This document shows, one piece after another, positions 1 to 12,825 of a stretch of 64,000 bases of DNA (position 1 is the stretch's first letter; each line of letters begins with the position of its first letter). Both the position numbers and the translations under genes were made by a program. The notes under the pieces are model-generated. The model worked only from the letters and a program-made list of their open reading frames with translations, did not search any database and was not told the DNA's origin. Origin of the DNA: Helochares maculicollis (taxonomy: Eukaryota; Arthropoda; Insecta; Coleoptera; Hydrophilidae); contig JAWQRO010000008.1 of NCBI GenBank assembly GCA_033557835.1, positions 30,368 through 94,367 on the forward strand. The letters run 5' to 3'.

Positions 1-3000
1 TTGCATGCGAGTGTTTACATAAGCTGCCTGTTTTTTCTCTGCTTTATATAGGAACTATCACATGGGAGGTCTGTTTGTTGAGATACAAGCTTTGCAAATA
101 ATATAACGTGGTTCCAATACGCCTAGAAAAACAAAATTTAAATTTTATGCTAGAGAGTTACTTTGAAAACCAGTAAGCGGAAAATAACGAATATAAGTGC
201 TTTATATTAGATATGCGGTGGGGCATTTTTGCGTTATATTTTTAGGAATTTGCTTGTATCTCACTTGTTTATATAGAAAAACATAAAAAGGTTTCAAATC
301 AAACGGTATATTAGAGACGGGATAGGATTAAATGATTAATCCAATTAATAATATGGAGGTAACGGCTCGTATCGACTGAAAAGTGCACAGTATAAATATT
401 AATGAAACGCAAAAATTTAATCAAAAATAGGGAGCCACCAACAAAATGCACCGCTTTCTTTCCCAAAGTAATCAGGGTATGTTCCATGTAAATTTAATGA
501 AATAAAAATTCAATTTAACTAAATTTCTACGGCGCGCGGTGTTTGTAGGAACTCTCGTTTATTTAAAACTTTTTCATGAGATCGCGACGAGGGTCTGGGC
601 GCGAAACCAAAGTGAACTACAAGTATGCGTAATTATTCGATTCAGCAAATTTAAAATAAATAAAAGTGTAGAATCTCGAATCCCCATCCTAATACTGATC
701 AAACAACTCCTACCTCGAGTTTCCTCTTCGAAGAATGCCTAGCAAAGAATTAATTTAACGTTAAGCAAACAACTCATCCGATTGCAGAGTAGACGATATA
801 ATTTATATCCCAGAAATTTATTTCCTTCAGCCTGTTCCCGCGAGCGTCGCGACGCTCCCAATCGTTTTCCTTACGTGAAAAAAAATGAGCAAAATTACAG
901 TTGCTTGCTTCGTTGCAAACATTGGGAATCTCTTTTTTTAACTCATAAGGGAAGTCTCTTTTATAAAAGAGTCTACAATGTAGACAAGGATGCTTCTTAG
1001 CCGCAAAGACCTCTCATTTGTAAAGACAATTTGATATTTAAGCTGTCAACAATGGCTGAAGCCGGGAATATTTAATGCCGCAAAATTTTCTTTTTTTGCG
1101 AAATGAGATAATAATCAAAAAAGAAATTCTACTATATTATTCTGTTTAAAGAGGCAAAATATATTTCACATAAAATAAATGATCAGGTGGTATTATTATA
1201 TACTGCGAATATATCCAAATTTTCGGTTAGATTTTTGAACGTCCAATATCGATTTATATATTGCAAATATATTGTACTTGTGTTCTTTTTACTATCGCAA
1301 CTACTTTCAAGGAATATAGTTTGGGCTTCAATTTACAGTTTTAATCTCGTTATATTAAGGTTAAATAGAAGGATTGATAATTAGTTGTAGATATCATGAT
1401 TATAATGGATATTTTCAGCATTTAAATGGTGTTTCTCCAACGAAATCGAATTGAAAGTGTTCAAATGTATTTCTCAGTTTCTTTAGTTCAATTCTTTTGA
1501 GTAGCTAAGCCATTGATGAATTGTTTGCTTAATTTTTACAAATATACATTTTGAGGATACTGCATGCAATAGATTCAGCATTTGATAATGTATGAATATT
1601 TTTGTCTAGACGTTCTTATAAACTTAATTATTGTTTTAAAAGATCTCCAACCTGGATTCTTAAGTTCAAATTTATTAATGATTTACAAATAGTGAATCTA
1701 TGGGCATTTGTAATAATGTAGTGATTTATATTTACAGAAAAATGTTCAGAAAAGGGGATATCGCCCCTCCTTCCTACATATTTTTCTCTAAATATAAACA
1801 CTGTATCAGTTTAATTGACCATTATTTCACAGATATGCACGTGAAATAAATTTCATGAGAATGTCGAGTTGATAATGAAAAATTGGTATATGTGGTAGAT
1901 AGTGGTGCCTATCAAGATCCAGTTGCAATATTTTTTCGCGGTAAGCACAAATAATACATGTTGTACGAAAATAAGTACGATAAATAGCATCTCAGGACTG
2001 TTTTAGACAAAAATCCTGTATTTATGCATTTCCAGACGAACAAATGATAATATTAAAAAAGTTAGACGCGATGCTAAATTTTTGATAAGGAAATTCGTAG
2101 TGCTGATCTCACAGATCGTTGCCTTCTCGGGGAGGTTAATAATTGACTCGAAGATAACGCTGTTTTTTCCTCTTTCAAGATCGCGGAAAGTTTTTTGCGC
2201 ATCAAACTCTGCAGGAGTGAATATCTTTCAAACACCTGCAAATCAGACGCATAAGGAACGATGAAATATTTATCCAGCGACCCGGTTTCCTTGCTGTCTG
2301 CTTCAGTTTTTATATCGTCGTAAAGTAAGTTCGAGCAGGGTATAAAACAATTTATATTATTCTCTCAGATCTAATTTCATTAGATTGAAATCTGGATAAG
2401 CCTCTTTATCTCACAAAAGAAAGCAAATATTTTTTATGCGAGCCGTGTTAAGTTTCTGCTCTGACTTAAACGTTGATATTATAATTTATCGAGGGGAAAA
2501 TAGATGAAAAGGGCTTATCTTTATTGCGTTAATAAATTTTATTAATAGTTCGAACGCATTATATGATTGCTCAAAGCTCCTCTCTCTTTCTATCAAAGTC
2601 TTGAAGAACTCCTCAGGTAGCCTCATACAATTTTCTATTACATACAGTATAAGTCACTCATTTCCCTAAACTATCATTCCATTCGCTCAGTGTTTTTACG
2701 AGAATTTTATTTTTTATCAATATATGCTTACAACCACTCGTAGATTTGGTTCGCTTTCACATAGTGTAAAACACAACTCAATCAATATACAATTCTTGAT
2801 TTGAGAGAGTAGGCTTTTTTTAAATATAAGCGAAGGCGCAATTTTGTAAAAATACGGGCTAAACTGCGAGTAATTGCTACTATTCGTATACAAGAAACCA
2901 AGTTCCGGCGAAAACGTTCACGACTGAGCTTGAAAATTCATCGAGAAGCTTGACTCCTTGTATTAAAGCGCTACAAGCCATTATCTTTCATTGTGAAATT

Positions 3001-3674
3001 TACAAATGCACATCATCTACTGAATTACAATGCAACATTATCTCTTAGACTTAAAAAAGCTACGTAACCTACTAAAGCGATCTCGTCTACCGTGTCTGCT
3101 TTAAGCCATTTTATCATTGCGGTAAGTATGTCACGCATTGTCAAGTCTTGGAAAAGATTATCGTGTTTACATGTACACCAGTAAACGTAAATCCAGCTCG
3201 GAGGAACTCTAGAGATAAAAATATTAAAAAGGGAAATTGAAAAATAATTCAGGTCGATAGATACGCGATTTTCCCCTGAGCTGTAGAAGCTTCCGTTGGG
3301 GAGCCTCTCTCTTCTCGATGTGTGTGAATCCAAACGAATGTTAAGTGTATGCAGAGCACAATACCGTATATTTCTTTCCCGACTGACAATGCATTTTTCA
3401 GCAGTTTGTCGCTGATACGCATAAAGAAATCGATTTCTCCCGTTTATGTAATATTTTCGTTATTTGTAATTCAAACTTCTTTCGCGAGGGTGCATCGCAA
3501 TTCAGCCCGGCAGCCAAACAGCTCCGAAAATCCCGTTTCAAAGTCAAAAGTGAATCACTTTTTTAGCGCGGAATTTTCATAATCAAGATAGATTAATCCT
3601 GCGGACAAAATAGGCTCGCAAATATGAACGCGAGGTATGCAGTGTCCTCCTCTCTTTTACACATACACATAGAG
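1..3674. other. AT-rich stretch, no gene recognised
   Basis: All six frames give only short ATG frames (up to about 100 codons) with no recognisable domain, no run of synonymous-looking codon structure and no plausible splice-flanked exon. The longest, on the minus strand at 3,025-3,333, matches nothing I know. I treat the stretch as intergenic or intronic. Confidence 0.6.
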
Positions 3675-3723
3675 AGTTTACGTAATTTATGAGTTCTGAA
3701 CGCAGAACGCCATGAATGGAGAA
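3675..3723 (-). repeat. 49-bp conserved repeat, copy 1 (inverted relative to copy 2)
   Basis: Read on the minus strand, this segment matches 9,150-9,198 on the plus strand at about 43 of 49 positions, including an uninterrupted 24-base block that contains CATTCATGGCGTTCTGCG. Weaker similarity continues for about 40 bases on the upstream side of the motif (CACCAC...CCCC(A)...). In one reading frame both copies also encode a similar short peptide (FSIHGVLRS), but the mismatches are not clearly third-position biased, so a non-coding dispersed element fits equally well. It lies beside a slightly GC-richer patch at 3,720-3,900. Confidence 0.65.
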
Positions 3724-6700
3724 TGCCTGTTCTCCTCTGGGGCGATCGAAATTCCACAACGTGGTGGAGTATAAGCACGACACAACCCCAATCTACCCCA
3801 ACCGAGAGCCTAGCCGCCGTGGTGGACGCTCCTCTCTCTGTTGGCCGGTTCGTTGAAAAAGCCGGCCAACTGGTCGGAACGCCCAAGCTAACCGATGAAT
3901 GCATAATCCTTTTTAAATTTAAAAAGCGTCGCGTTATTATCAAGCGATATTTTATGGGTTGGTTTTATTACACAAAGCCTCTGCACAATGGCCGAGCAGA
4001 ATTTTCTCTTTTGAATTATTCCTAATGTTCCGCTTCCGTGACGTAATGCATTACTTTACATTAAAATTACAAGAAATAGAATAGGTTACGGGAATGCAAT
4101 TGCTGAGAAGGAGAGTTATATATTTTTCCTGGAGAATGGGGGAGAACCTATTATTCAAGAAATTATTGTGCGACCAAGAATGTGCTACACTTTAAATGGA
4201 TAAACATTTCCTATTTTTCTTTTTGCACACATACAGAACCACTTTTGTTTATTTAATTATATTCATCTCGTTCTGTATCTGACTTTGTGTTTTTGTTCCA
4301 ATACTTAAATCTCAACGCATGCTTACCAAACCATTATCCTTGCACGTTAACAAATGGCCACACCTTTGCATATTCTCACAATAAATTTCAGTTCAGTTTT
4401 TGGCGATTTTAAAACATTTGTCCATATTTTTCTTCCATTTTGTGTTCCTTTGTCATAGCATTTTATCAACTCTTTACGTAAGAATATTCTTATTAGAAAG
4501 CAAGTCGATTGAATCAAATGTCCAATAAGTTTGTGTTCTTTTTATGGTACAAAGGAAATAACTTGACCCTTTTAATTTGTAACGAGTTTCCTGTTGTTAT
4601 TCATAACACTCATAATTGAATGTAAAGTCCAAATGTATGATTACAAATATATTTTTGTTAAGTGAATTCTGATATTAACTGACAGGAAATGGAGTGTTAA
4701 TACATGAAGTAGGACAAGGGAACAAGAAATATTTACAATTTAAAGAATTTATAAAACGGTTGATGTTTTACTTGAAAAGTGTGATTTGGACTGTGATGAC
4801 TTAGATAATTGGACGGAAATTTAGAATCCGTAGCAGAGAACTTCCTAATTTAACGAGAAATATTTAGATTTAAATAATCGAACCATTTTCGACGAGTATT
4901 TTATTGAAATGATAAGACGCTAAATTAATTATATGTGGATTCAAAAGTCATCATTTTTCTACAATTTATTTTATTACTATTAGATAAGATTTCAAATTGC
5001 ACCCATTATATTGTCGTCACTGATGCCGTCATATCATTTGTCCTAGATTGCTTTTAATGGTTTATATTATAAAGAGTCTTCTGATCCTTCTTAGTTTTCT
5101 TAATTGAGTATTAAACCGAAATGTGTGATTATGAAATTTGCATACAAAGTAGACTCTGATTGGGGTAATTAAAATTTGCTAAAAGATGCTGAAAATCGTA
5201 AAACTGGCGAAAGCTGCCGTGAACTAAAACTGATAATTTTAATACTCTACATATAGTACAGGGTCTGTAAAATAAGTCAGTTCCAAAATTTGATTAATTT
5301 AAACATTAAAGTGTCGGCCAATTCATAACTAGTAGAACCGGGTTTAATTCACAACAAACATTTAGGATTTTAAGAAATATGACCGGTATGCTAACAGAAA
5401 ATCAATTGAATAATTTTAAGCAAGCATTTTATTATTGGTGATCGATTTCAGATTAAAAATCGCGTACAGTATTTAAATATGCGTTTCAAAACTACCTAAT
5501 TTTAGAACTAAGCCACCTTCGGCCAAGATACTAATTTTTATGTGCCCAGAAGCAGCGAATTTTGCTAGGAAGGTACTTTTCTAAAATGGAGAGCCATCAT
5601 GGATCCACTTCTTTTAAAAATGAAGCTCAAACAAGACAAATCATTGATTTCTATAAAAACATATGAATCGACTTCCTATTAAAGCTTCCTTTCACCGATT
5701 CATTCAATTAGCAAGAGTTTCTTACGTTATTAAATTCGCTTAGTGCTTTTCTCTTAATATGGTTGGGTGAATTCACACTCTTTTCTTCCCATTAATATTA
5801 TGATTAACGGCTATCACATCAAATAACACTTATTATATACAAATATTATCACTAATGAAGTCAGGCCAACAAAATGTTGCTTATGTTTAGGGTATTTACG
5901 AGAAATATATAACGAGTCGGGTAAAAACTTGTTTACATTAGATCGTTCTCAAAATGTTCATTACTGCTGTTTCATTTTGGTACTACAATTTTAAAATGGA
6001 ATCAGAAATGATTTATAAACAGGATACTAATTATTTCGGCATTATATTTTAGGAGCGCAACGACGATGTCGAAATTTTGAAATTTGAACAATATTTGAGC
6101 AATGTAACGAGTGAAAATATCAACCAGAGATAATAATATATTTATTGTATATATTACTCTACAGTTTCATCTATGAAACTTTAACGAAATATACACGAAA
6201 CTCAATTTCAGACAACGCAATTACCTCACATTTCCATTACACTCCCCTTTGCAGTGTTTTCTCGTTTTCATTTTGTCACACTGGCTATTAGTTTAAAACT
6301 GTTAAGCGCAAATATATATCGGGACGGAATTAAAGTGCGGGCCATACAGATACTCGCAAAAACAGTCACTTATTGCCATGTTTATCAAGATAAGTAAATA
6401 GGTAATGTCAATTGAATCGGATTTTTCACATCGCGCGGGGGCTATTATACTTGTATCTGGACAGCGGGTTGCCACCGAGATAAGTTTTATGCCTGCAAAA
6501 ATGGCTTTTTTAAACAGTATATGTACACGAAGCAGAGCGCTACGTACTTACAACAAAATTATGTACGTTATAAAGTAAATATTCAACAAAAATGTGGATT
6601 TTCCCTGCAAATATTTTCAAGTGGCGCTGCGCCGTTGTGAAACGAGAACAGTTTTTTACATTCTTGTGTGCAATTACGCCTATTTGAACTTGCTTTGCGA

Positions 6701-9149
6701 CCATACTCAATATCTAAAGCAACGCAGCAAAGTTTTTAGTTTTGATTGTTGTACGATTTGCATAATTATTTATATTATGCATTAGACAAATCTGCGACAA
6801 CAAAGTATAGCGATGCAATAATCCTTTCCTTTTCTCAAAAAAATGCATTAGTTTCTACTTTGCCCAACAGAGTTGGTATTAATTTATCGCCAGTGATAAA
6901 TAAACCACTACAAACTATCTGCAGGATATTTATTTTCACACAATTTACGATGGGCATAACAAATGTTAGTTTTTCCTATGAAAAAAGCCGGGCATTAGCG
7001 TAACAACGCATTTCTTAGGCCCATAAAAAGTTGAAGGGCGCATTTTCTCTGTCACGGCTGGAAATCTTTAACATTTAGTCTAACGTCTCTAGTGAAACCC
7101 CTAATTTCTTACTCAAAGGGACAAAACAGTGGCAGCGGGAAAAAAGAGAAGGAGGATTTGTGCAATTTATCTTCTCTCGTGGATGATTGAAAAGAGAAAG
7201 GAGTCCTTTCAATGCTCCGGCGAAGTATTAAATATTTTGCACAAAAGTGAAGCAGCCTCGAGCATCTTTTTATAATTTATGTTGGGTACTTACAAATAAA
7301 GCGAGATCGAAACCTTTTAAAGTAGATTAAATTTTAAATAATTTCAAACCCTGGACAAGAGTAGAGAGTATTACTTGACAATTTTTTTTGCTTTTTCCGT
7401 GGAAGCAGCGCCGGCACACTTCAACGGATATCCCGTCTCTGTCTTTTCGTTGCGAAAAGAGAAACAGGAGAGTGATGCAAACTTAACTCGGTTTGCGTGC
7501 GGTACTTTAAAATGTATATATTATTTATTTTGGCTACAAATACTATTTATATGGAAATCATTTCTGCCCTATATTTTAGTATATAATGCTAAACGAATAA
7601 TACCGTCATTTCCCGTTGAAAATACGTTACGGATGATGTGACCCTTTTCAAAATATAATCGATAATTTACGTACAAAAGAGGTTATTGAAAATACGTTCC
7701 TAATCCCTATTTTCGGAGTTGGCTGCTAGCCGGGCTGTTATAAGATTTAAAAGTGACCTTTACTGTATTTTCCAGCGGATCATAAATAGGTATTTCCCTG
7801 TCAGCTTGTTGACGAAGATTACCTGACCGAAATGCCGATACTCTAAATCGAGATTTTCAAACAGCAAAGTGTATTGAATAATGAAATGTGTGCATTTGGT
7901 ACCTGCAATAAGTAAAAATTGTGTTTTTATGCGCTGACACCTGATATCCTTCGATTTTTTTCCCATAATGTTTTGTTAAGTGATAGCTTTCACTGAGGGG
8001 ACTATACAAGTTAACTTGTAGCGACTTGTAAACAAATGATCGGATTATTATGAAAGTGTGGCAAGTATGGTTTAAAGGTTGATATTTTTTGGAAATCATA
8101 TGGTTTTTTTCCAACAAACAAGAAAAACTGGCTGCACTAGTTTCAGTTCATAACGATTTTATTTAAGTTAATTTAATTTTCATGCGGCGGAACGTTAATA
8201 GTTCATAACAAGTTTGCGGTTTTGTGGAGAGTTCATTACAGCTCATATAAACTGATTTGAAAATTACCTTCAGTAATAACTTTTAAGAGAAGCGCCGTAA
8301 GGGCAGCCATAATACAGAGATTTATATGTTTATACAACTCGTAAAGCAAAAACAAAACCATGCTTCTCCCGCCGCCCCCTCGGGCGGAGCCTGGAATAAA
8401 GCCGATGGAAATAACTCAACAGGATTAATATAATCGAGTGATCGAATCAAAATATTATAAATCATTAGTAAGGCATCAAGTGCATTTTAATTAGCGCCGC
8501 TTTATAAACTAAAACGAATGAAATTGTTTTTTAATGGGAGAGCCGACAGGAAATAGCCGGGCAACGCAACATTTTATAATGTATATTGATTTGTAGCTTC
8601 CCAGGATTATAAAATTACGGTATTTACTATGACCCACATAGCGTAATCGTATTAAGCCACCGTTACCCCGGTCACTTGCCGAATTATTTATACTTCACCC
8701 TCGATTTTAACGAACCGCGCAATCTGTTTTCGTTATTTTTAGTGAGCAATTAAAATTGTATCTCTTTTTTATTACCGTTTCAAACGAATTATTGAAATAT
8801 TTATCACATTGTAATGAAAACGTTCCACGCAAAAATGCCGATTGGCCCCTTTGTTAATCCCGGTTTTTATATAATAGACTCTCTGTGGATGTAATTTTCA
8901 TATATGTGAAAATATTGGGCTCGATTGTTTTCATTCGTACATCGAGAAACTTTCCGGTGATGATGAGCCCTTCGTAAATCCGTCCACTTGGACGCATTTT
9001 AATTCGATTGCAGTCCGCTTACGTATCTCTTTGCGCATTTTAACCTGAAATCTCCAGCAGGTACGTTTAAAGCAATAAACCAGCTACAGGAAGCAACGTT
9101 TTTATACATGCACCACAATTTAGACCTTCTCGTCCCCAAAGGACTGACA
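3724..9149. other. Unrecognised AT-rich stretch with small GC patches
   Basis: Two overlapping frames on opposite strands at 3,593-4,025 sit in a GC-richer patch and show no domain; they look like composition effects. From 4.0 to 9.1 kb there are only short frames, AT-rich runs and a minor GC-rich hairpin (8,372-8,387). I see no transposon coding remnant here. Confidence 0.55.
8372..8387. other. Small GC-rich hairpin
   Basis: CCGCCC, a CCTC loop, then GGGCGG gives a perfect 6-bp GC-only stem in otherwise AT-rich DNA. No downstream T-run or gene context gives it a role. Confidence 0.4.
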
Positions 9150-9198
9150 TTTTCCATTCATGGCGTTCTGCGTTCAGGTTTCATAAATTACATAGACT
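9150..9198 (+). repeat. 49-bp conserved repeat, copy 2
   Basis: This is the plus-strand partner of 3,675-3,723 (about 88% identity by eye). The shared core begins at TTCCATTCATGGCGTTCTGC and ends in TCATAAATTAC. The two copies are 5.4 kb apart and face opposite ways. The open frame that starts at 9,108 runs through it for 94 codons without a recognisable domain. Confidence 0.65.
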
Positions 9199-10150
9199 TT
9201 GTGCGAAAGCAGAGCTTGCTGGCAAGCCAAGCCGTTTATGCCAAAACGGCAATTTGTTTAAAATTAATTAATAAGTTCATACAGTCCGCTCTCCTTCTAT
9301 ACTCGTTTTGCGCTCAACTCGTGACATTGCTCCTGATAAATGAACCGGAGGCACGCTTTACGCAACGCCACTTAATATTTGCAAAATTATAAATGTTATA
9401 AATATTATATTCACGAGATTCAGGCCGTTGGGCGAACTTCCTCCAGTTTGGGGAAGTTGTTATAAACGAAGGTCGTAACAATTCCCGCGTTAAGAGCTCC
9501 TAGTCAGGCAGGTCTTATTCATTCATGGCAGTTCCTCGCTTTACCACCGCTGCTGCAGCACTGGAATCAACCCTGACGACTGGCGGACAAAAACCCGCAT
9601 CCTGTTCACGAGTTTTGTATGTATGCAGGAGTTGCCTCGTGTATTAGAGTTTACTTTGCTTCTATGCTGCGAGTCCCTAGCACTGTCAAAGGGTCGCGTG
9701 CATCGTTTGCGTTTGATGGAAGTTTCATATTCGAGATTTGTATTTGATTTAGTATTATTTTCGGGTATCACGTTAAAATGTAACGCGTGAGAGAACTCAA
9801 ATTCACTAAGCATTATTTTATACGTGCTTGGCGAGAGTATTAAAAACTATGTGGAAGAATAACGCTCATTATTATGTATAGTGGTTCATCAAATTTTTAC
9901 TAGTATTGTCAACTCCAGAGAACATACCACATAGGCGATGTTTGTTGCTAGCGATTATTAACGAGCGGTTTCGCTTATGAAACTAAACGGCGCTTTTAAA
10001 AATAATTGAAATAATAGGACATGAAACAAAATGTAGTTCATTATCCTGCATATGTAACCATAATCCCAACAATTGGTAAAATGTGATATTCAATTAATTT
10101 GGAATTAAATGTGTTGCAACTTTAAAAAATAATCCGGTATGGAATATTGG

Positions 10151-10198
10151 ATTAGTTTGTGGTTGCTTGGTCTGATAGCAGCAACCCACAGACTGATT
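10151..10198 (+). other. Imperfect hairpin
   Basis: The left arm ATTAGTTTGTGGTTGCT (10,151-10,167) pairs with the right arm AGCAACCCACAGACTGAT (10,180-10,197). There is one bulged C, two or three G-T pairs and a 12-nt loop. The stem is about 16-17 bp, shorter than a usual animal pre-miRNA, and I do not recognise a known miRNA seed family in it. Confidence 0.4.
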
Positions 10199-10718
10199 AC
10201 ACAATACAATTAGTCGCTTAACGGCTTAAAATAAAAAAGGTGGTCAATTTTGGCTACTTCAGATTGTTTTACAATTTCCATCCGGGTTCGAGCAAACGAA
10301 TCAATTCCATCGGTACCTAACTAAATAACAAGAGGATTATAACGAAATGTCGTGCAATTACAGTAAATTTAATAAACCGTTTGCTTAATTACATTATGTC
10401 AAAATTACGTGCAGAATATCTCATGGCTATAACAGTCAGCAATGAATATTGATTTATTGCTTTAACTGTTACAAAATTATATCCGCTTCTGGCACTTGCA
10501 ATTGGTACCTACTCCATTGCTATTACTGTTGTGTTCCTTTGTGGATTAGGTGGGGTTTTGTATTCTCTTAATCACGACCCGCTAAAATTACGCGATTTTC
10601 TCATCAGATGGAAATAAGATGAAATCTTAGCAAGTTGTTACTGTTGTAACTGCTGAGTATATTTTCAAATACATCAATGATTTCAAGTAAACTGGATGGA
10701 AATTTTTGTTGCTATCGT

Positions 10719-10738
10719 TGACCCATTTTATTGGGTCA
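10719..10738. promoter_or_regulatory. Inverted TGACCC / GGGTCA half-site pair
   Basis: TGACCCA and TGGGTCA are separated by 6 bp and form a perfect 7-bp dyad. GGGTCA-like hexamers are nuclear-receptor half-sites, and in this arrangement they would be an everted repeat with 8-bp spacing. It may equally be a chance palindrome. Confidence 0.25.
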
Positions 10739-11464
10739 TAAATGATCTCAGTTTTTCTCTTGAATCAAAATTGGATCTTAGATTCCTGTTATGTTACTCT
10801 CTAGTCGCTGCTATTTATATGAGACAGAGAAAGTATTAAATTCATCAAACAGGATCATATTTCTGCAGCTGAGACTATATGTGACATGTAAATATGCGAT
10901 ACCTAGAAGTATTTGACAAACCAGAAATGTTTGAATATAAAACAAATTATAAAAATGTTGACTTATTCAGATCACAATGTAACATATTAATTTCATATAT
11001 TTCGTAGTCTCAATCTAAGGATTCTACCCCTAATATTAGGACCATGACAGTTTGTTGAAATAAGAATGTGTAAAGACTAACTTATGGTAACCTTTCTTTC
11101 TACCGATTTTAAGTTTTTCACCGTCTCCTACTAAGAAAGTTTTTGTACCAACTGCACAACTTCATGCAAACTGTTTGACAGACATATATTAAATTGGGCT
11201 CCAATTAATCGATGGTTTACTAGCAATTACAGATTTTCGTCACTTCTTGGAGAAAAAATTAATGAAAAATAGCTGTCACTTATTAAACAACCTTCCTACA
11301 TATTTACAATCGTTCATCATACATACGAAACTTGCATTTTTTATATTAAATTTAGGAGGGCTATACAAATAGATTTATAATAACAGTAGGTAATGCTACA
11401 AGTGATACAATTGATCAATTTTCTTTAAGACCAACTTATAAATACCGTACGACAATCTTGAAGA

Positions 11465-11690
11465 GCCATGTCCCAAGTAAGCGAAGCTTAATGGGTTTTT
11501 TCTATTATATATACGTACAGTATGAAATTCCTTACTAAATAAATTAAGCTATTTGGTAGTTTAAACGAATTGGCTCCTTAAGACTTCTGTTGATTTCAAA
11601 AACCTGAGATACCAGAGTAGTCAGGAAATAAAGATGCTTTATATTCACTTACTCGGAGTTTACTTCAGCCTCTCATCCCTCGTGCCGAAA
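11465..11690 (+). repeat. R1 foldback repeat copy
   Basis: The left end carries AGTAAGCGAAGCTTAATGGG at about 11,476. The right end (11,650-11,690) carries the opposite-orientation pieces TTTACTTC and CTCATCCCTCG. This is about 225 bp with inverted-repeat-like ends and no coding capacity, consistent with a decayed MITE or foldback element. Confidence 0.45.
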
Positions 11691-11964
11691 GAGTGTATTA
11701 AAGATTAAGCATTCTCAAAAATATAATCACAAAGCGTAAAAAAATCGCAAAATGACAATAAATCACATTTGACTTTTGCATTATGTTCATTATTAATTGC
11801 ATCTATCGAAATATGAGCAAGGAAAGAATCTATATTTCATAAATTAATATTTTTTGAGAAAGATTTTTACTGTTACATAAATCTTTAAAAAATGTATTAG
11901 ATAAAAGTGTATTTTATTGCTAACATAAGCCTCAGACATCAGAATAGTAACGAAAAACGGACGA

Positions 11965-12015
11965 ATTAACTTTGCTTACTCGAAATTCGCTCGCTTCGCT
12001 CGCTCATTCCTCGTT
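11965..12015 (-). repeat. R1 repeat end (isolated)
   Basis: This is the clearest end motif in the region: TTTGCTTACTCG followed by TTCGCTCGCTTCGCTCGCTC and ATTCCTCG. It is the reverse complement of the GAGGGATGAGCGAGCGAAGCG...CGAGTAAGCGAAG form at 18,150. No paired left end is obvious within 350 bp upstream. Confidence 0.6.
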
Positions 12016-12394
12016 GAATAAGACTTCTTAAAAATATACATGCAACGTTATAAAATCTTGCAGCAGGTAGTATTTCTGTGGTTATAAAAGTGTTTAGTTT
12101 TCATTGCCTATCCATTTCCAAGTGTAGAGTAACCGAAGCAAGCGAATTATGTGTAAACGTATTGGGCTCTTAAAAATTTTCTGTTTTTCAATCACAAATA
12201 CATTTTGAAATTTATTACCAATTAAATGAAGTCACTAAGGCGATTTAGCGTCGCTTATTTGGAATTCAGTTGCTAATCCATCGTGGAGAAAGTAAACGTT
12301 AGGAATACACTGTTAAAAATGTAGATGAAACGAAATTAAGAAGTGAAACGACAATATATTATTTGTTGTTTCAAACAGATCATTCTATAATGAA

Positions 12395-12725
12395 TCCCGA
12401 GTAAGGTAAGCCTATTAAGTTTCTGAAGTTTTTCTATTTTCTCGCTATATTTGTACAGTTTGAAATTTCGTACAAATTAAAACAAGCAACTCAGCCCTCT
12501 AATAGAATTGATGGATTTCTTTTCATGAATAAGGCTAAATTTTATAAAATAATTTTAGTTTTTGTATAATATTGTATATATATACACCTTTATAAGACAA
12601 TAGTTTTTGAATAAAGATATATTTTTGCTGCTGTGGATAGTCTGAGATATCAAAGCTGTAGCAAAAGTAAGACGCGTCAGCTTTACTTCTTCGGAATTTG
12701 TTCGTTTCGCTCACTTACCCATCTT
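12395..12725 (+). repeat. R1 foldback repeat copy
   Basis: It begins with ATCCCGAGTAAGGTAAGCCT (about 12,398) and ends with CTTTACTTCTTCGG...TTCGTTTCGCTCACTTACCC (12,681-12,718). The two ends are diverged inverted copies of each other. A further scrap, GAGAGCAAGCGTAGCTAGTG, lies at 12,803-12,822. Confidence 0.5.
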
Positions 12726-12825
12726 GCAATAAACTCGGGAAAACAACAAAATATACTTTTTTTTAAGAGAGTTCACTTCTTCTTGCATGCTCACTATACA
12801 AGGGGAGAGCAAGCGTAGCTAGTGA

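Larger units (their letters stand above)
9199..11464. other. Unrecognised AT-rich stretch
   Basis: No coding remnant was recognised. The stretch holds an imperfect hairpin (10,151-10,198) and a perfect inverted half-site pair (10,719-10,738), listed separately. Confidence 0.5.

Noticed and set aside
3593..4025. Overlapping 116- and 100-codon frames on opposite strands
   Set aside because: Both depend on a local GC-rich patch with few stops. Only the 49-bp repeat inside the region has outside support.
10285..10300. GGGTTCGA-like tRNA B-box word
   Set aside because: No A box, acceptor stem or cloverleaf can be built around it.
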